Assembly (NCBI RefSeq): GCF_021129235.1
Contig: NZ_JAJOMA010000002.1
Span: 248,001 to 312,000 of the forward strand
Source: Kineosporia mesophila
GTDB lineage: Bacteria; Actinomycetota; Actinomycetes; Actinomycetales; Kineosporiaceae
Direction: 5' to 3'
DNA: 64,000 nt
Both the position numbers and the translations under genes were made by a program. The notes under the pieces were generated by a model that saw nothing but the letters and a program-made list of their open reading frames with translations, made no database searches and was not told where the DNA came from. This document shows positions 52,550 through 61,862 of this stretch, one piece after another (positions within the stretch are counted from its first letter, which is position 1; every line of letters starts with the position of its first letter).

Positions 52550-53667
52550 TCGGACACCCGGGCCTTGGCCCGCTCGAGCTCGTCGGTGACGGAACCGAGC
52601 AGCTCGCCCCAGCTCTTCTCGAACTTGTCCAGGCCCTCGACCTCGAGCAGGTTCACCACGTCGTTGTAGTCGACGCCGGCGTTCGCCAGGGCGTCCATCG
52701 TGGCGGTGGCGGCGGCGTAGGAGCCGGTCACCGTGTCACCGGTGATGACGCCGTGGTCGAAGGTCGCCTCGAGCGTGGCGCCCGGCATGGTGTTGACCGT
52801 GTCCTTGGCGACCAGCTCGGTCACGTACAGGGTGTCGGGCAGCTTGGGGTCCTTCACGCCGGTGGAGGCCCACAGCGGACGCTGCACGTTGGCACCGGCC
52901 GCGGCCAGCTCGCTCCAGCGGGCGGTCGCGACGGACTCCTCGAACGCCTGGTAGGCGAGCTGGGCGTTGGCCAGGCCGGCCTTGCTCTTCAGGGCCAGGG
53001 CCTCGTCCGTGCCGACCGCGGTCAGGCGCTTGTCGATCTCGGTGTCCACGCGGGACACGAAGAAGGAGGCGACGGAACGGATGGTGGAGAGGTCGATGCC
53101 CTTGGCCTTGGCCTGCTCCAGGCCGGCCAGGTAGGCGTCGATGACGGCGCGGTAGCGCTCGAGGCTGAAGATCAGCGTGACGTTGACGCTGATGCCCTCG
53201 CCGATCACGGCGGTGATCGCGGGCAGGCCCTCGACGCTCGCCGGGATCTTGATCATGGCGTTGGCGCGGTCGACGGTCGCCCAGAGCTTCTTGGCGCTGT
53301 CGATCGTGCCGTCGGTGTCACGGGCCAGACGCGGGTCGACCTCGATGGACACCCGGCCGTCCTGGCCCTTGCTGCTGTCGAACAGCGGCTTGAAGACGTC
53401 GCAGGCGCTGCGCACGTCGTCGGTCGTGATCTCGAAGACCGCGAGGTCGACGTCCGCGTTGTTCTTGGCCAGGGTGTCGACCTGGTCCTGGTAACGGTCA
53501 CCCTTGGAGAGGGCGTTCGCGAAGATCGTGGGGTTGGTGGTGACCCCGACGACGCCGCGCTCGTCGATCAGCTTCTGCAGGTCGCCGCTCTCCAGCAGCT
53601 CACGGGAGAGGTCGTCGAGCCAGACCGAGACGCCGTGGGCGGCAAGGTCTTTCGTAGCGTTGGACAA
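52546..53667 (-). CDS. tal: Transaldolase
   Basis: 373 residues from TTG 53667, chosen because AGGAGG lies seven bases ahead; the frame extends further but without a site. [17 protein letters not shown] and [16 protein letters not shown] are the actinobacterial transaldolase start. The Schiff-base lysine lies in NAMIKIPAS, and [20 protein letters not shown] follows. It exchanges dihydroxyacetone units between sugar phosphates. Second gene of tkt-tal-pgi. Confidence 0.97.
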   Translation of the reverse strand: MSNATKDLAAHGVSVWLDDLSRELLESGDLQKLIDERGVVGVTTNPTIFANALSKGDRYQDQVDTLAKNNADVDLAVFEITTDDVRSACDVFKPLFDSSKGQDGRVSIEVDPRLARDTDGTIDSAKKLWATVDRANAMIKIPASVEGLPAITAVIGEGISVNVTLIFSLERYRAVIDAYLAGLEQAKAKGIDLSTIRSVASFFVSRVDTEIDKRLTAVGTDEALALKSKAGLANAQLAYQAFEESVATARWSELAAAGANVQRPLWASTGVKDPKLPDTLYVTELVAKDTVNTMPGATLEATFDHGVITGDTVTGSYAAATATMDALANAGVDYNDVVNLLEVEGLDKFEKSWGELLGSVTDELERAKARVSE

Positions 53668-53796
53668 GATGTGCCTCCTGTTGCGGTCGCCGTGCGGCGT
53701 CCGCACGGCTCATCGTCGAAACCGGCCCGGCCGCCTGGGACTGCGTCGGCACAGGCGGCGGGCCGGGTGGTACTGGTCGTGCTGGTCTTTCGAGGA

Positions 53797-55908
53797 TCAG
53801 GCCTCGGTGCCGCGCAGGCTGTCCTTGGCGGCGTTCACCACGGCCTCGGAAGTGATGCCGTACTCCTGGTAGATCCGCTTGTAGTCGGCGGAGGCGCCGT
53901 AGGTCTCGACGGAGATGCTGCGGCCGGCGTCGCCGACGAAGTCGCGCCAGCCGAGGGCCAGACCGGCCTCGACCGAGACACGGGCCTTCACTGTGTGGGG
54001 CAGGACGCTCGCCTTGTAGTTGGCGTCCTGCTCGTTGAACCACTCGACGCACGGCATCGATACCACGCGGGTCGGGATTCCCTCGGCCTGCAGGGTCGCC
54101 CGGGCCTCGACGGCGAGCTGGAGCTCGGAACCGGTACCGATGAGGACGACCTTCGGGTCGCCGCCGTCGGCCTCGGCCAGGATGTACCCACCGCGCGCCA
54201 CGCCCTCGGGGCCGTTGAAGCCGGGGGCGTCACGGTCGAAGGTGGGGAGGTTCTGGCGGGACAGGATCAGGCCGACCGGGCCGGAGTTGCGCTCCAGCAA
54301 CGTACGCCACGCCCACGCCGTCTCGTTGGCGTCACCGGGACGCACGATCGAGAGGTTCGGGATCGCGCGCAGGGCGGCCAGGTGCTCGACCGGCTGGTGG
54401 GTCGGGCCGTCCTCGCCCAGACCGATGGAGTCGTGGGTCCAGACGTAGGTGACCGGGATGTTCATCAGCGACGTGAGCCGGACGGCGCCCCGCATGTAGT
54501 CGCTGAACTGCAGGAAGGTACCGCCGTAGGGGCGGGTGTTCCCGTGCAGGCGGATACCGGCCAGGATCGAGCCCATGGCGTGCTCGCGGATGCCGAAGTG
54601 CAGCGTGCGGCCGTACGGGTTACCGGTCCAGGTCTCCGTCGAACGGTGCGACGGGATGAAGGACGGCTCGCCCTTCATCGTGGTGTTGTTGGACTCGGCC
54701 AGGTCGGCCGAGCCGCCCCATAGCTCGGGCAGCACCGGGGCCAGGGCGTCGAGGACGGCGCCGGAGGCCTTGCGCGTCGAGACGTCCTTGCCGGCCGGGA
54801 AGGACGGCAGCGCGCTCTCCCAGCCATCGGGCAGACGCCCGGCGGCCAGACGCTCGTGCAGCGAGGCCTGCTCGGGGTTCGCGGCTTCCCACTTCTTGAA
54901 GCCCTCGAGCCACTGCGTCTTCAGGGCCGCACCACGGTCGACCGCGCCGCGGACATGCTTGAACACCTCGGGCTCGACGATGAAGTCCTGGTCGGTCGGG
55001 AAACCGAGCAGCTCCTTCGTGGCCTTGATCTCGTCCAGGCCGAGCGCGGAACCGTGCGAGCCGCCGGTGCCCTGCTTGGTCGGGGCCGGCCACGCGATGA
55101 TCGTGCGCAGCAGGATGATCGACGGCTTCGAGGTCTCGGCCTTGGCCGCCTCGAGCGCGTCGTGGAGGGCCTGGGCGTCTTCGACGTACTCGCCGGTGAC
55201 GGTCCAGTCCACCTTCTGCACGTGCCAGTGGTACGCCTCGTACCGCTTGGCGACGTCCTCGGTGAAGGCGATGTCGGTGTCGTCCTCGATGGAGATGTGG
55301 TTCTGGTCGTAGATCACGACCAGGTTGCCCAGCTCCTGGTGACCGGCGATCGACGAGGCCTCGGCGGTGACGCCTTCCTGCAGGTCACCGTCGGACGCGA
55401 TCACGAAGATGTTGTGGTCGAACGGGCTGGTGCCCGGGGCGGCCTCGGGGTCGAACAGGCCACGCTCGCGACGGGCGGCCATCGCCATGCCCACGGCGGA
55501 GGCGAGGCCCTGGCCCAGCGGGCCGGTGGTGATCTCGACGCCGGCCGTGTGGCCGTACTCCGGGTGGCCCGGGGTCAGCGAGCCCCAGGTGCGCAGCGCC
55601 TTCAGGTCTTCCAGCTCGAGGCCGTAGCCGGCCAGGAAGAGCTGGACGTACTGCGTGATGCTGGAGTGCCCGGCGGAGAGCACGAACCGGTCCCGGCCGA
55701 CCCAGTTCGGGTCCTGCGGGTCGTGCTTCATGACCTTCTGATAGAGCATGTAGGCCGCGGGGGCGAGGCTCATGGCCGTGCCGGGGTGCCCGTTGCCGAC
55801 CTTCTGCACCGCGTCCGCGGCGAGCAGGCGCACGGTGTCCACCGCGCGCTTGTCCAGGTCGGTCCATTCGAACCTGTCGTTGGCGCTTGTTGCCGCGGTG
55901 TCTGTCAC
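53797..55908 (-). CDS. tkt: Transketolase
   Basis: 703 residues from GTG 55908. Thiamine-diphosphate binding is shown by NGHPGTAMSLAPAAYMLY, GPLGQGLASAVGMAMA and SDGDLQEGVTAEASSIAGHQ with its Mg2+ ligands. The pyrimidine domain has FGIREHAMGSILAGI and THDSIGLGEDGPTHQPVEHL. It moves two-carbon units in the non-oxidative pentose-phosphate pathway. Head of tkt-tal-pgi and divergent from ctaB, the common actinobacterial order. A TAGGCT at 55954-55949 (minus) could be its -10. Confidence 0.98.
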   Translation of the reverse strand: MTDTAATSANDRFEWTDLDKRAVDTVRLLAADAVQKVGNGHPGTAMSLAPAAYMLYQKVMKHDPQDPNWVGRDRFVLSAGHSSITQYVQLFLAGYGLELEDLKALRTWGSLTPGHPEYGHTAGVEITTGPLGQGLASAVGMAMAARRERGLFDPEAAPGTSPFDHNIFVIASDGDLQEGVTAEASSIAGHQELGNLVVIYDQNHISIEDDTDIAFTEDVAKRYEAYHWHVQKVDWTVTGEYVEDAQALHDALEAAKAETSKPSIILLRTIIAWPAPTKQGTGGSHGSALGLDEIKATKELLGFPTDQDFIVEPEVFKHVRGAVDRGAALKTQWLEGFKKWEAANPEQASLHERLAAGRLPDGWESALPSFPAGKDVSTRKASGAVLDALAPVLPELWGGSADLAESNNTTMKGEPSFIPSHRSTETWTGNPYGRTLHFGIREHAMGSILAGIRLHGNTRPYGGTFLQFSDYMRGAVRLTSLMNIPVTYVWTHDSIGLGEDGPTHQPVEHLAALRAIPNLSIVRPGDANETAWAWRTLLERNSGPVGLILSRQNLPTFDRDAPGFNGPEGVARGGYILAEADGGDPKVVLIGTGSELQLAVEARATLQAEGIPTRVVSMPCVEWFNEQDANYKASVLPHTVKARVSVEAGLALGWRDFVGDAGRSISVETYGASADYKRIYQEYGITSEAVVNAAKDSLRGTEA

Positions 55909-56279
55909 GACGATCCAGATCCTTCCCTTGCATGGTCTTCTCAAATCGAGCCTAGACCCGGCAGGTATACCCAGCCGTTCCAGACGCGGGTGAACTCTTG
56001 CAGGTGAGCTGGCACCGTTGGTGTCCGGACAGATTTTACGTCAGCCCGACGACAACGAGGTCACGAGGGGTGGGTGTGACATCCGCCCGCTGACCGTTTC
56101 GGAACGCAGGCGCCCGTCCTGAACTGCGCAGACACCGCGATCGCGGATCGCCCCGGCGCATCACTAGGGTTACCCGGACGTTCTGCCGAGCTTCTGAAAG
56201 GGTTACGGGGTGCCGCGTCGGAAGAGCCGAGGGCCCCGCGTAGAGTGACGACCGTCCGAATCTGAACATCGAGGGAATT
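55909..56279. other. tkt/ctaB divergent promoter region
   Basis: 371 bp without a gene. It contains a TAGGCT hexamer facing tkt (55949-55954) and TAGAGT facing ctaB (56241-56246), with another TAGGGT at 56165. No clear operator or riboswitch is seen. Confidence 0.55.
56241..56246 (+). promoter_or_regulatory. -10 hexamer of ctaB
   Basis: TAGAGT 33 bp before GTG 56280, giving a short leader that holds GAGGGA as ribosome-binding site. Confidence 0.45.
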
Positions 56280-57308
56280 GTGACTGCAGTCGAACCTCGC
56301 CCGGCACCGGCCTCGGGGCTGACGGCGCCGCCAACGCATGTCCCGACCGTGCCCGCGCTGAGGGCCGCCTTCCCGGAACTGACGGGTGAGAGCGAGCTCT
56401 TCCTCGTCCGCGCCAGACGCAGCCTCACGATGCGCCGCACGGTGCTCGCCTACGTCGCGCTGACCAAGCCCCGCATCATCGAACTGCTGCTCGTCACCAC
56501 CGTGCCGGCGATGATGCTCGCCGAGCGGGGCGTGCCGTCGCTGTGGCTGGTCCTCGCCACCCTGTTCGGGGGGTCCCTGGCCGCGGGCAGTGCCAACGCG
56601 CTGAACATGTACATCGACCGCGACATCGACGCGGAGATGAAGCGCACCGGCAACCGCCCGCTGGTGACCGGTGAGGTGAGCCCCCGCGGCGCCCTCACCT
56701 TCGGGCTGGCCCTGGGCGCGATCTCCGTCGTGGTGCTGGCCGTGCTGGTCAACGTGCTCTCGGCGCTGCTCGGCCTGGCGGCCATCCTGCTGTACGTCGT
56801 GGGTTACACGATGATCCTGAAACGCCGCACCCCGCAGAACATCGTGTGGGGCGGCGTGGCGGGCTGCCTGCCCACGCTGATCGGCTGGTCGGCCGTCACG
56901 AACAGCCTCGACTGGGCCCCGTTCGTACTGTTCGGCATCGTCTTCCTGTGGACCCCGCCGCACTACTGGCCGCTGTCCATCAAGTACCGCGAGGACTACG
57001 CCAAGGCCGGCGTGCCGATGCTGCCCGTGGTCGCCGACCCGGTCGTGGTCGGCCGGCAGATCGTCATCTACTCGTGGGCCATGGTGCTCTGGTCGTTCCT
57101 GCTGATCCCGGCCGCCGACACCGGCTGGCTCTACACGATCGGCGCGGTCCTGTCCGGTGGGTACTTCCTGCTGGAGGCGCACCGGCTGTACGGCCGGGCC
57201 AAGCGGCAGGAGGCCGAGCTCAAGCCGATGCGGCTGTTCCACGGCTCGATCACCTACCTGACCGTGGTCTTCCTGGCGGTCGCGCTCGACCCGCTGCTGC
57301 ACTTCTGA
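56280..57308 (+). CDS. ctaB: Protoheme IX farnesyltransferase (heme O synthase)
   Basis: 342 residues from GTG 56280. An UbiA-type enzyme with about nine membrane spans after a ~55-residue soluble N-terminus. The prenyl-diphosphate motifs are [20 protein letters not shown] and [33 protein letters not shown] opens the membrane part. It adds farnesyl to protoheme to give heme O for the cytochrome aa3 oxidase. Usual divergent neighbour of tkt in Actinobacteria. A stem-loop with a T-run follows. Confidence 0.97.
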   Translation: MTAVEPRPAPASGLTAPPTHVPTVPALRAAFPELTGESELFLVRARRSLTMRRTVLAYVALTKPRIIELLLVTTVPAMMLAERGVPSLWLVLATLFGGSLAAGSANALNMYIDRDIDAEMKRTGNRPLVTGEVSPRGALTFGLALGAISVVVLAVLVNVLSALLGLAAILLYVVGYTMILKRRTPQNIVWGGVAGCLPTLIGWSAVTNSLDWAPFVLFGIVFLWTPPHYWPLSIKYREDYAKAGVPMLPVVADPVVVGRQIVIYSWAMVLWSFLLIPAADTGWLYTIGAVLSGGYFLLEAHRLYGRAKRQEAELKPMRLFHGSITYLTVVFLAVALDPLLHF

Positions 57309-57320
57309 GCCATGTCTCAC

Positions 57321-57358
57321 GGCGGGGCCGGATCACTTCTCGGTGTTCCGGCCCCGCC
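57321..57358 (+). terminator. Rho-independent terminator after ctaB
   Basis: 12-bp arms (57321-57332 and 57347-57358) with 14-nt loop, followed by GCCTTTTG, 12 bp after the stop. Confidence 0.8.
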
Positions 57359-57391
57359 GCCTTTTGTCCCCGGCCTGGCATCCTGGCGCCT

Positions 57392-58288
57392 ATGCGAATC
57401 GGACTTCAGGTGCCCAAATTCACCTGGGACGGTGGCCGCGCGGAGATCGGGAAGACGTTCGGGCGGATCGCCCGCGACGCCGATCAGGCGGGGCTGTCGA
57501 GTCTCTGGGTGATGGACCACTTCTTCCAGATCTTCGGCGCCCCGGAAGGGGAGATGCTCGAGGCCTACACCGCGCTGGGCTACGCGGCCGCCCTGACCGA
57601 GCGGATCACGCTCGGCACGCTGGTGACGGGCGTGACGTACCGGCACCCGGGCCTGCTGATCAAGACCGTCACCACGCTCGACGTGCTCTCCGGGGGCCGG
57701 GCCTGCCTCGGGATCGGCGCGGCCTGGAACGAGGAGGAACACCGGGGTCTCGGGGTGCCCTATCCCCCGACGGCCGAGCGGTTCGAGCGGCTGGAGGAGA
57801 CGCTGCAGATCGCGCACCGGATGTGGGACGGCGACGAGAGCCCCTTCGAGGGCAAGTACTACCGGCTGGAACGGCCCCTGAACCACCCGCCGGCCGTGAA
57901 CCGGCCGAAGATCCTCATCGGTGGTGGCGGCGAGAAGAAGACCCTGCGCCTGCTCGCCCGGTACGGCGACGCCGGCAACCTGTTCGACGGTCCGGACCCG
58001 GCCGTGATCCCGCACAAGCTCGCCGTGCTGCGGGGGCACTGCGAAGCGGTCGGCCGGGACTACGCGCAGATCCACAAGACCGTGCTGAGCAACCTGTTCC
58101 TCACCCGGGACGGCGCGGCCGAGGGCAGCCAGACCCCGGAGCAGGCTGTCGAGCGGCTGGCGAGACTGGGCGAGCTCGGGGTGGACGAGGTCATCGTCAA
58201 CAGCCGGGTGGTGTCGAGGCCCGGGGTGTTCGACCTCTTCGCCGAGGTGGCGGACGGTCTGGCCGGGGTCGTGCCCGCGGGGCGCTGA
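57392..58288 (+). CDS. Luciferase-like F420-dependent oxidoreductase
   Basis: 298 residues from ATG 57392. The pattern is that of LLM-class F420-dependent enzymes: MRIGLQVPKFTWDGG, SSLWVMDHFFQIFGAPEGEM, ITLGTLVTGVTYRHPGLLIK, LDVLSGGRACLGIGAAWNEE, and PKILIGGGGEKKTLRLLARY. The HPGLLIK and GIGAAW segments shape the cofactor pocket. Substrate unknown. It lies 33 bp after the ctaB terminator, with a CATCCT sequence seven bases before the ATG as a possible weak -10. Confidence 0.92.
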   Translation: MRIGLQVPKFTWDGGRAEIGKTFGRIARDADQAGLSSLWVMDHFFQIFGAPEGEMLEAYTALGYAAALTERITLGTLVTGVTYRHPGLLIKTVTTLDVLSGGRACLGIGAAWNEEEHRGLGVPYPPTAERFERLEETLQIAHRMWDGDESPFEGKYYRLERPLNHPPAVNRPKILIGGGGEKKTLRLLARYGDAGNLFDGPDPAVIPHKLAVLRGHCEAVGRDYAQIHKTVLSNLFLTRDGAAEGSQTPEQAVERLARLGELGVDEVIVNSRVVSRPGVFDLFAEVADGLAGVVPAGR

Positions 58289-58415
58289 GGTTCCTGCCGC
58301 TGCGTGCACACATCGCCGGTCGCCGCTGGGCCGTTCGGTTCAACTGCCCGCGGCCGTGGCAGATCCCGTGACGCTGTGTACTTGATTCGGGTCGGGCCCG
58401 GCCGACCTGGTGGGC

Positions 58416-60881
58416 ATGAAGGAGACGACGGGCGTCCTGGCGGCCCGGCCCCTACCGCTCGTCCTCCCTCTTCTGGGGCTTCTCACGCTGGTCGTCATGG
58501 CCGGTCACCCGGATCTGCAGCCGTGGTTGCTGCTGACCGGGACGTGGGTCGCCGTGGGTACGACGCTCGGTGGAATCGCCTGGTACCGGCCCGCCGAGTG
58601 GATCGCCTGGGGCCTGGTCGCGGGAATGCTGGCGTTGTGGGGCGGTGCGGGTCTGGCCGACCTGTTCTTCGGAAGCGGTATGGCGTTCAGTGCGGTGCTG
58701 GTGTCGGCGGGACAGGTCTGTGCGGTGGGCGTCGTGGTCCGGCTGTTCTGGATCCGGCGCCGCGGTGAGGGTGCGGGTACGGCGGGAATTGAGGACGCGG
58801 GTACTGGCGGTGCGGTTGTCAGCGGTGTAGGTAACAGCGGTGTCGGTAACAGTGGTGCGGGTATTAGCGGTGCGGTGAACAGCGGTGCGGTGAACAGCGG
58901 TGCGGCGAACAGCGGTGCGAGTGCGGGTGTCATTGATGTTGCTGGCGGGAAGACACGGTGCATCTCCTTCCCAGGCGCCGTCGAGGAGTTCGGCAGGCGC
59001 GGTGACCGGTTGTCCCGGTACGCCGACCTGCTGCTCCTCGTCGGCGTCTTCGGCGTGGTGGTCGCCCAGACGGTGGCGACCGTGCAGGCCCTGCCCCACG
59101 GGGTCTCGGTCACGGCCGCGGTCGTCCCGGTCGTGGACGTGGTGCTCGGCGGTCTGCTGGTGCGGTTCCTGATCTCCCGGGACCGGGTGCCACGCAGCAT
59201 CTTCCTGGGCGTGGCGGCCGCCTTCCTGACTCTCGTCAACGATCTGGTGGTCGTGGTCGGGACGGGTGAGCGGGCCCCGGCGCATGCGCTGTTCGGCCGG
59301 GTGGCGGCCGCGGTCGCCGTCGGGTTGTTCGTCTGGGCCCCGCTGGAACCCTCGATGCGGGCGGCCTTCTCGCCCGCGTCCCTACTTCGTCGTCGTTCCG
59401 AGTCGTCGCGCCTGATCGCGCTGATGCCGCTCGCGGTCGTTCCGGTGCTGCTCTACCTGGTGGACGGGGACGACGCCGGCCGGCTGCCCGGCCTGGTCTA
59501 CGTGCTGACCGGGGTGCTGGTGGCCCTCGTGGCGCTGGTGCGGGGGGCCGCCGCGGTGCTCGACAACGAGCGCCTGATCGAGCGGGACTGGTACACCGGC
59601 CTTCTCAACCGCCGCGGGATGGTGCGGGCCTTCCTGGAGCTGAATCCGTCACCGCAGCGGCCCTGGCTGGTGGCCCTCCTCGACATCGACGACTTCAAGC
59701 AGGTCAACGACACGTTCGGGCACTACGCGGGTGACGACCTGCTGGTCCAGATCGCCCGCCGGCTGCGCGGTCAGCTCGGGCCCGGCGCGGTCATCGCCCG
59801 GCCCGGCGGTGACGAGTTCCTGCTCATGCTCCCGCCCGGCCACCTGCCCGTCGACGCGATCCGCGAGCGGGTGTTCACGGCCCCGTTCACGGTCGCCGGT
59901 CACGAGATGCCGGTGCGGGCCAGCTTCGGCGTCACCGAGGTCAGCGTTCCGGGGCGCGACGAGGCCGAGGTGCTGACCGAGGCGGACATCGCCCTCTACT
60001 CGGCCAAGGCCGCGGGCCGGAACACCGTGGTGGTGTACGACCCGAAGCAGCGCGAGCAGGTGCTCGGCCGTCAGGCCATGCTCACGGATCTGCGCCGCAC
60101 GATGGACGGAGACACCACGGCCGGCGTCTTCGAGGTCTACTACCAGCCGCTGGTCGAACTCGGTACCGGCCTGATCACCGGCTGCGAGGCGCTGATGCGC
60201 TGGCGGCACGCCGAGCGCGGCCTGGTGCGCCCCGACGACTTCTTCGGTCTGGCCGAGACCTCCGGCCTGGCCGGTGAACTCGACCGCTGGGTGCTGCAGG
60301 AGGCGCTCGGCCAGGTCGCCGCCTGGGAGGCCGAGGGCATCGGCTCGATCTACGTCAGCGTGAACCTGGGGCGCACCAGCATGCTCGATCCCCGCCTGGC
60401 CGACGCCACGCTGGAGTCACTGGCGTGTGCCGGGGTGCGGGCCTCGCAGCTGCACCTGGAGATCACCGAGCACGACGAACTCCCGCCCGAGGCGGGTGCT
60501 CTGGCCCTGGCCCTGCTCACCGAGGCGGGGGTGCGCGTGAGCCTGGACGACTTCGGTATCGGCTACACCTCGCTGGCCTACCTTCACCGCTATCCGGTGC
60601 GCCAGCTCAAGCTCGACCGCTCGATCACCTGCAACCTGCAGACCGCGCAGACCTCACCCCTGCTCGAGGGGATCGTGGCCCTGGCCCGCTCGCTCAAGGT
60701 CGACGTGGTGGCCGAGGGCATCGAGACCGAGCCCCAGCGCGAGCGCCTGGCCGATCTGGGCATCGCCTACGGCCAGGGCTACCACCTGTGCCGCCCCCAG
60801 CCGGCGGCCCTGATGACAACCCTGCTGCGAGAAGCCGGCCCGGCAAAACTGCTCAGAACCCCCGCCCCCATCTTGTCGTGA
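58416..60881 (+). CDS. Membrane GGDEF-EAL protein (cyclic di-GMP turnover)
   Basis: 821 residues from ATG 58416 (GTG 58410 is also possible). About 9-10 membrane spans fill residues 10-390, interrupted by a Gly/Asn/Ser repeat linker around 130-175. The GGDEF domain (~395-560) begins DWYTGLLNRRGMVRAF and has ARPGGDEFLLML, an intact cyclase site. The EAL domain (~570-815) has GCEALMRWRH, VSVNLGRTSM, LEITEHDELP and LDDFGIGYTSLAYLHRYPV, with LKLDRS and VVAEGIETE, so phosphodiesterase residues are also present. Net activity is not predictable. The stop codon lies inside the giant inverted repeat at 60877. Confidence 0.95.
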   Translation: MKETTGVLAARPLPLVLPLLGLLTLVVMAGHPDLQPWLLLTGTWVAVGTTLGGIAWYRPAEWIAWGLVAGMLALWGGAGLADLFFGSGMAFSAVLVSAGQVCAVGVVVRLFWIRRRGEGAGTAGIEDAGTGGAVVSGVGNSGVGNSGAGISGAVNSGAVNSGAANSGASAGVIDVAGGKTRCISFPGAVEEFGRRGDRLSRYADLLLLVGVFGVVVAQTVATVQALPHGVSVTAAVVPVVDVVLGGLLVRFLISRDRVPRSIFLGVAAAFLTLVNDLVVVVGTGERAPAHALFGRVAAAVAVGLFVWAPLEPSMRAAFSPASLLRRRSESSRLIALMPLAVVPVLLYLVDGDDAGRLPGLVYVLTGVLVALVALVRGAAAVLDNERLIERDWYTGLLNRRGMVRAFLELNPSPQRPWLVALLDIDDFKQVNDTFGHYAGDDLLVQIARRLRGQLGPGAVIARPGGDEFLLMLPPGHLPVDAIRERVFTAPFTVAGHEMPVRASFGVTEVSVPGRDEAEVLTEADIALYSAKAAGRNTVVVYDPKQREQVLGRQAMLTDLRRTMDGDTTAGVFEVYYQPLVELGTGLITGCEALMRWRHAERGLVRPDDFFGLAETSGLAGELDRWVLQEALGQVAAWEAEGIGSIYVSVNLGRTSMLDPRLADATLESLACAGVRASQLHLEITEHDELPPEAGALALALLTEAGVRVSLDDFGIGYTSLAYLHRYPVRQLKLDRSITCNLQTAQTSPLLEGIVALARSLKVDVVAEGIETEPQRERLADLGIAYGQGYHLCRPQPAALMTTLLREAGPAKLLRTPAPILS
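58820..58920 (+). repeat. In-frame ~15-bp repeats in the GGDEF-EAL linker
   Basis: Several units close to AACAGCGGTGCGGTG, with shorter variants, encode NSGAV/NSGVG-type pentapeptides in a loop between membrane segments. Confidence 0.85.
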
Positions 60882-60959
60882 TCATGCAAAACCTCCCCGA
60901 AGTTCTAGAACTGTCGCTCTGAGAGTTCTAGAACTCCGGGGAGGTTTTGCATGATCACG
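60877..60959. repeat. 36-bp inverted repeat forming a giant hairpin
   Basis: Arms 60877-60912 and 60924-60959 are complementary over 36 bp with a single mismatch, around an 11-nt loop. Each arm contains the 12-bp palindrome AGTTCTAGAACT and ends in CGTGATCATGCA. It starts inside the stop region of the GGDEF-EAL gene. Its AT content (CTAG, TGATCA) is unlike neighbouring DNA. A transcript terminator, a MITE-like element or a protein-binding site are all possible. Confidence 0.95.
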
Positions 60960-61002
60960 GAAGGTTGGGGGGCACCCAGGGCTCAGTGCTCATCCCTACC
61001 GC

Positions 61003-61368
61003 TCAGAGCCACGTCGTTCCCAGCCAGGCTGTCACCACCGCCATCGCCAGCAGCACCAGATTCAGCCCGATCACGCCGGTCTCGCCGCGGGAGAGGTGGG
61101 TGACCGTGCCGCCGATCTGGATCAGGGCCAGGCCGATCGCGGCCGCCACCGCGAGGACCGGGGCGATGCCGGTGAGCGGCGGCAGGATCAGGCCGAGGGC
61201 ACCGAGCACCTCGAGCACGCCGATCGTGCGCACCAGGGGCATGGGCACCGTGTCGACCCAGCCCATCATCGGCATCAGCTGTTCCTGGCTCTGGGTCACC
61301 TTCTTCCCTCCGGCGTAGAGGTAGAAGACGGCCAGCAGGCCCGCCAGGATCCAGTAGGCGATGTTCAT
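61003..61368 (-). CDS. DoxX-family membrane protein
   Basis: 121 residues from ATG 61368 with AAGGAGCTGTC ahead. Four membrane spans. The family marks are WILAGLLAVFYLYAGGKKVT at the start and RTIGVLEVLGALGLILPPLT in the second span. DoxX-like proteins relate to quinone or thiosulfate redox and to oxidative or thiol stress membrane complexes; the exact role is unclear. Divergent from hxlR over a 110-bp region with a perfect palindrome. Confidence 0.9.
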   Translation of the reverse strand: MNIAYWILAGLLAVFYLYAGGKKVTQSQEQLMPMMGWVDTVPMPLVRTIGVLEVLGALGLILPPLTGIAPVLAVAAAIGLALIQIGGTVTHLSRGETGVIGLNLVLLAMAVVTAWLGTTWL

Positions 61369-61441
61369 GACAGCTCCTTGAGCATGACAGTTACCGATCG
61401 GAAGTGACAGCATCATGAGGGAGTCAGGGAAGCGTTACAAA

Positions 61442-61459
61442 AGGCACACGCGTGTGCCT
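61442..61459. promoter_or_regulatory. 18-bp palindromic operator in the doxX/hxlR intergenic region
   Basis: AGGCACACGCGTGTGCCT is a perfect 18-bp palindrome, 19 bp before the hxlR ATG and 74 bp before the doxX ATG. Position and symmetry fit binding of a dimeric HxlR protein that controls both genes. Confidence 0.65.
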
Positions 61460-61478
61460 GAGACCCTCGGGAGTGGTC

Positions 61479-61850
61479 ATGTCGGAGTACGGACGCACCT
61501 GTCGGATCCGGGGTGACGGCGGGCGCACGCTGCGCGCGGTCCTGGATCGGATCGCCAACAAATGGACCCTTCTCGTGGTCGCGACCATCGACCACGGCCG
61601 GCTGCGGTTCACCGACCTGCACCAGCAGATTCCCGGTATCTCGCAGCGCATGCTCACCCTGACTCTGCGCAACCTGGAGCGTGACGGCCTGGTCTCGCGC
61701 ACGGTGTACGCCGAGGTGCCGCCCCGGGTGGAGTACGAGCTCACCGCGACCGGGCGGAGCCTGATCACTCCCGCCCTGGCCCTGGCCGAATGGGCCGTCG
61801 ACCACGTCCCGCACATCGAGAAGAGCCGCACCGCCTACGAAGACCGGTGA
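61479..61850 (+). CDS. HxlR-family transcriptional regulator
   Basis: 123 residues from ATG 61479 (CGGGAG upstream). The winged helix-turn-helix has RIANKWTLLVVATIDHGRLR, FTDLHQQIPGISQRMLTLTL and RNLERDGLVSRTVYAEVPPR, the classic HxlR line. These regulators often sense electrophiles or redox stress through cysteines; here only one Cys (CRIRGDGG) is near the N-terminus. It probably represses doxX and itself through the nearby palindrome. Confidence 0.93.
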   Translation: MSEYGRTCRIRGDGGRTLRAVLDRIANKWTLLVVATIDHGRLRFTDLHQQIPGISQRMLTLTLRNLERDGLVSRTVYAEVPPRVEYELTATGRSLITPALALAEWAVDHVPHIEKSRTAYEDR

Positions 61851-61862
61851 CATGATGGGGGT

